Origin: CAZFHP01 sp964519365
GTDB taxonomy: Bacteria > Babelota > Babeliae > Babelales > RVW-14
Length of the DNA: 7,660 bases
Assembly (NCBI GenBank): GCA_964519365.1
Contig: CAZFHP010000064.1
Location: 1-7,660, forward strand
Direction: 5' to 3'
Under the pieces are notes generated by a model. The model was given only the letters and a program-made list of their open reading frames with translations. It was not told the DNA's origin and did no database searches. Shown piece after piece: positions 7,001-7,660 of this stretch. A program made the translations under genes and the position numbers. How positions within the stretch are numbered: position 1 is the first letter of the stretch; each line of letters opens with the position of its first letter.

Positions 7001-7438
7001 ATTTGCAGAAGCTGGAGCAAGCGGCGTAAACGCAACAGCATCTGCGCCTAGCGATGCACGCACCAACGCCCCTTGTTTTTTATTCGCTTCACCAGCGCCT
7101 AAAAGAAGTGATCCTGTTGAACGGTCATAAACGTTTTTATCAAATGCTATGCCTGCAACACCGTGCGCTGTTGCATCTGTTTGAGCTGTAAACGCACGCG
7201 TTGCGCCATCGCGATTTGCACTCGTTACACGCGGGTCTCGTGCACGCTTTGCATGCATTGCACTATCTCGCTTATCACGCGTATTATCTTCGACACGAAA
7301 CGTAGAACTTACGGATGCAAAACTTTGGCTAGAAAATAACGATGCTATAAAAAATGTTACAAAAAAAATAGATCTTAACGAAATAGACCGACAAGAAATG
7401 CGTGCAAGAGTATGCACGAAACGCATTTTGGATTTCAT
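2090..7438 (-). CDS. very large secreted repeat protein with beta-propeller-like ends (function unknown)
   Basis: About 1782 residues, including 34 unknown residues over an assembly gap. I do not recognise a named family; the sequence style matches large hypothetical exported proteins of Dependentiae as I recall them. Seen: a signal peptide (residues 1-41, basic n-region, hydrophobic core 24-35, cleavage at SFA|S); a basic linker (~45-80); a beta-rich segment (~92-243) with blade-like patterns such as GSLLLGAG and KQNVYLMT; an Ala/Val/Asp-rich helical array (~244-1130) with a conserved (E)GGLGWA motif near every 160 residues; then a long beta-rich region (~1131-1782) with many DxxxGxLYV-type strands and WTPWQRVAG (W1404, W1407). 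The mature chain has no visible cysteine. No catalytic motif, membrane anchor, lipobox or sorting signal is visible. The start at 7438 is preferred over an ATG 33 nt upstream because AGGGAG lies 6 nt before it and the signal peptide then begins MKSK. Inferred role: surface or periplasmic binding or structural protein. Coding status is near certain; function is unknown. Confidence 0.93.
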   Translation of the reverse strand: MKSKMRFVHTLARISCRSISLRSIFFVTFFIASLFSSQSFASVSSTFRVEDNTRDKRDSAMHAKRARDPRVTSANRDGATRAFTAQTDATAHGVAGIAFDKNVYDRSTGSLLLGAGEANKKQGALVRASLGADAVAFTPLAPASANLKVNGVPSTGETLQNAKVTRLALAGPNNAQPVVVVDGKQNVYLMTNPADGSELVRVADDANFKDANEKSISSPPYAVAGTKEANPLIFAAVADGNPTGETIEVTGNETAVADVVGQIKTKLLAVTPDLKTKGAVAAAVLADDSSFKTQVKLLVQQNAVKQTGDPNQIDIDKSATAITAVDKAKDDDGPIAQAAEAALSVKKEPLAAAINGDRLKAAAIVAFNTNPDTTRGDLADKIVNPTTGAPARTLTGGAAAGLEGGVAWAIRAGDVDDDADAIKTAFKAGADEVVVKFATNDIVPKYAAGIVGAYGDVKTAVQAAISFVPTDDTKGITKRIFTAGTEGSTVAKDKEAELVKNLANVIDVGVLDDAVNKTDAKNAIGTAGKLGTLASPDALVASFNPSGVDDDRRAGSLVGLQAVLARTFGQYVLQGQQPNNTGDLTLGYKNVAASDESAVGTLATGALIQLHATIANNNAKPAVANLKDGVNTFKDALHTVVSAAVPHDNGRLGKAVADADEKAKNKTGGNILDLVKDLINVSGDVNALHGLIGVDAIKNVAQKTSVVAAVDQAATIVTDDVDNKGAIGAVVAGLGWGVRNAVIGNDRDYVVNNFVHPVIYELREKISTVGGQANAILALNAVRDSDDVKNKIGEVVVNAVKAGVAGGIEKLVADVRGNDNLLPQFVQVATQAATAEAIADFVDSQTDHKIADITGLAANKTAENAAEVISGTDGNANENTYDNAGAAVLEAGIGWAARKATMNMTDDDISDLLENDSVNGVIDKLEELIDDSTHPVTKFTVLAALNSINNGDDLNTSFVSVIKDIVKKGTEAAAQQLTTELQKKDDVANISSKAAIPLTVARTTINLNTNLDTTRLKNAAGKGTAADAAGEVLAAVTTDGVANGAVAAVEGGLGWALHETRVQAGGGARPWKSDENSAQNGLNRGIAILKKVEDALIQRNPANVTEDKMQAFKLDVASKAQTVAGRHIAFHDTGNAGAGNNQLSALIGSNDVDMYWSDELGVLFIGLSSVGRGKQGTGATDGIVPGTDTNGGVISLLVAGVDSADKVFIKPVFANPTKDQIVGDPGDPEQIVGFHLENTENRDYRASAFKVRTMSIPNKDGSGKNTYVIMNGGVGEKKEHDANGKLRSWVYALPVMPKGDANAGQLAKIVGGSSFELLDGNSDDAPKVTQGSAFNSFDNNAERPKVVGGDPRFLAYNTDVTIEAMEVVGNSVYVAVAEDRSATKEAGIFQSTAIFDDNGIIVTWTPWQRVAGTTDKVKGFGLNDSDAGFTYLEGDAKKAVRATAWGKSDDVVGGAGAAVSRELSQXXXXXXXXXXXXXXXXXXXXXXXXXXXXXXXXXXANDKAYVGGFGGVAQVDPAQDPGNPARAKLIDGVNWAETDIVTGVAVGFDNGTNANRLYAVTLDKVARIAEPGGTPNTDKTAELTSIGADVVVAGNGANTAVVVATPDGLKVFDQDLTEATGFVDGIEDGLWPIELAYVSDLGARPTYESTVGNLYVLAVDSDNDKAKVYRYYVNAGTGVTLADRVKPVGTVPVTDFGGFRRHFATDGSVMFSADSRSVEQQDLLRVGVGNESTGLVSPDSSLTDKLDVPNSGDITTRIARPVREPASGAWIVPVADGVRVNE
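2942..3041. other. assembly gap of exactly 100 N inside the large gene
   Basis: One hundred consecutive Ns are the usual placeholder for a scaffold gap of unknown length. It replaces residues ~1466-1499 of the large protein. Both flanks read in the same minus-strand frame with the same protein style (RELSQ before it, ANDKAYVGGFGG after it). That supports one continuous gene, but the true length and frame across the gap are unproven. Confidence 0.97.
4049..6709 (-). repeat. array of five degenerate ~160-residue protein repeats plus a partial sixth
   Basis: The units end at a recurring G-(L/I)-G-W-like motif: W408 (GLEGGVAW), L564 (VGLQAVL, degenerate), W736 (VVAGLGW), W895 (LEAGIGW) and W1055 (VEGGLGW). 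The spacings are 156, 172, 159 and 160 residues. Approximate DNA spans are 6215-6709, 5747-6214, 5231-5746, 4754-5230 and 4274-4753, with a half unit at 4049-4273. A second landmark lies 47-57 residues after the motif: GDVKTAVQAAISFV (455-468), DDVKNKIGEVVVNAV (786-800) and DDLNTSFVSVIKDIV (952-966). Units 1 and 5 also share NTNxDTTR at 367-375 and 1007-1015. The units are predicted helical by eye, with heptad-like Ala/Val/Ile spacing. Divergence is high, so this is an old duplication rather than a recent tandem repeat. Confidence 0.75.
6710..7165 (-). other. N-terminal beta-rich, propeller-like segment
   Basis: Residues ~92-243 contain strand-turn-strand patterns: GIAFDKNVYDRSTGSLLLG, then VTRLALAG followed by PVVVVDGKQNVYLMT, then PYAVAGT followed by PLIFAAVADG. 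These resemble two to three propeller blades, too few to close a propeller alone. Similar patterns return after the helical repeats (MYWSDELGVLFIGLSS, residues ~1154-1170). That suggests the two ends may fold together. The fold call is by pattern only; no sequence family is recognised. Confidence 0.5.
7316..7438 (-). other. Sec signal peptide of the large secreted protein
   Basis: Residues 1-41: a long n-region with Lys2, Lys4, Arg6, Arg13, Arg17 and Arg22, a hydrophobic core at residues 24-35 (IFFVTFFIASLF), a polar SSQ, and a small-x-small cleavage site SFA|S after Ala41. The only cysteine seen in the whole protein is Cys16, within this peptide and not at a lipobox position, so signal peptidase I processing is expected. 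Confidence 0.85.
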
Positions 7439-7444
7439 CACGTT

Positions 7445-7450
7445 CTCCCT
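7445..7450 (-). promoter_or_regulatory. ribosome binding site deciding the start of the large gene
   Basis: AGGGAG on the minus strand lies 6 nt before the ATG at 7436-7438. This spacing favours MKSK over the upstream in-frame ATG at 7469-7471. Confidence 0.75.
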
Positions 7451-7507
7451 TTCTTCAATTACTCCATACAATTACTGTCCCGACTGTACCGAATTTTTTT
7501 TAAAACG

Positions 7508-7535
7508 TACGTATCTGTGAGGGTAAAGATGTCAA
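7508..7535 (-). promoter_or_regulatory. sigma70-like promoter for the large secreted protein gene
   Basis: On the minus strand a perfect -35 TTGACA (7530-7535) is followed after 16 nt by TACGTA (7508-7513), a moderate -10. It would start transcription near 7500 and leave a leader of about 60 nt. It is the only TTGACA seen upstream of the gene. The -10 is imperfect, so confidence is moderate. Confidence 0.5.
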
Positions 7536-7585
7536 ACAAAAAAGTAAAGAATTTTGTAATCAAAAATTAGTTGTAAAATTTATAT

Positions 7586-7635
7586 GGGGGGGGGTAAACT
7601 AGGCAGGGGGGTTACGTTTTAAAATTATCCCCCCC
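7586..7635. repeat. long G and C homopolymer tracts upstream of the large gene
   Basis: G9 (7586-7594), G6 (7606-7611) and C7 (7629-7635) lie within 50 nt of otherwise AT-rich sequence, about 50-100 nt upstream of the predicted -35. G6 or G9 can pair with C7 to form a hairpin. Such tracts are prone to slippage and also to sequencing error. Confidence 0.6.
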
Positions 7636-7660
7636 GCAGGCATGTGGGGTTTTTTTTTTT
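7632..7660 (+). terminator. intrinsic terminator on the plus strand at the window end
   Basis: CCCCGCA (7632-7638) pairs with TGTGGGG (7643-7649; 7 bp with one G-U) around loop GGCA, followed by eleven Ts (7650-7660) running to the window end. No plus-strand gene precedes it here. Read on the minus strand the tail is only ATAATTTT after a G-run, so it is a weaker terminator for a gene entering from the right. Confidence 0.65.

Noticed and set aside
7439..7471. Upstream in-frame start adding 11 residues to the large protein
   Set aside because: The AGGGAG ribosome site lies within the extension, and the added residues MYGVIEEREN are acidic, unlike a signal peptide n-region.
7586..7611. G-quadruplex at the G9 and G6 tracts
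   Set aside because: Only two separate G-runs exist. Four runs with proper loops would need splitting of G9 and G6 without spacers, and the nearby C7 run offers a simpler duplex hairpin.

Overview
The window looks like a piece of a host-associated Gram-negative bacterial genome. The best fit is the candidate phylum Dependentiae (TM6/Babeliae). The evidence is moderate AT-richness, two exported proteins with Sec signal peptides, a C-terminal-Phe outer-membrane beta-barrel, and a very large low-complexity secreted protein whose style (blade motifs such as WTPWQRVAG) I recall from Dependentiae 'hypothetical' proteins. The assignment rests on memory of protein style, not on a marker gene, so it is tentative. 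A run of exactly 100 Ns shows this is draft scaffold sequence.

Both real genes are on the minus strand, so transcription runs right to left. From the right: 7439-7660 is an AT-rich upstream region with long G, C and T homopolymers, a plus-strand terminator at the window end and a sigma70-like promoter. Then comes a 5.3-kb gene (2090-7438) for a secreted protein of about 1782 residues. It has a signal peptide, an N-terminal beta-rich (propeller-like) segment, five degenerate helical repeats of about 160 residues plus a partial sixth, and a long C-terminal beta-propeller-like region interrupted by the gap. A 400-bp intergenic region (1690-2089) follows, holding a GC-rich cluster of three strong hairpins that ends in a plus-strand terminator. 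Next is a 456-residue beta-barrel outer-membrane protein gene (319-1689). The left end (1-318) holds that gene's strong terminator and a GC-rich mosaic of short interspersed repeat sequence.

No function can be assigned to either gene beyond localisation and fold. The large protein is probably exported to the periplasm or cell surface, and the barrel probably sits in the outer membrane. They are adjacent and co-directional, but 400 bp of structured DNA separates them, so independent transcription is more likely than an operon. No mobile element, CRISPR array, tRNA or rRNA is visible. The most distinctive items are the repeat array placed between two beta-rich halves, and the structured GC-rich intergenic elements whose terminators point away from the annotated genes.
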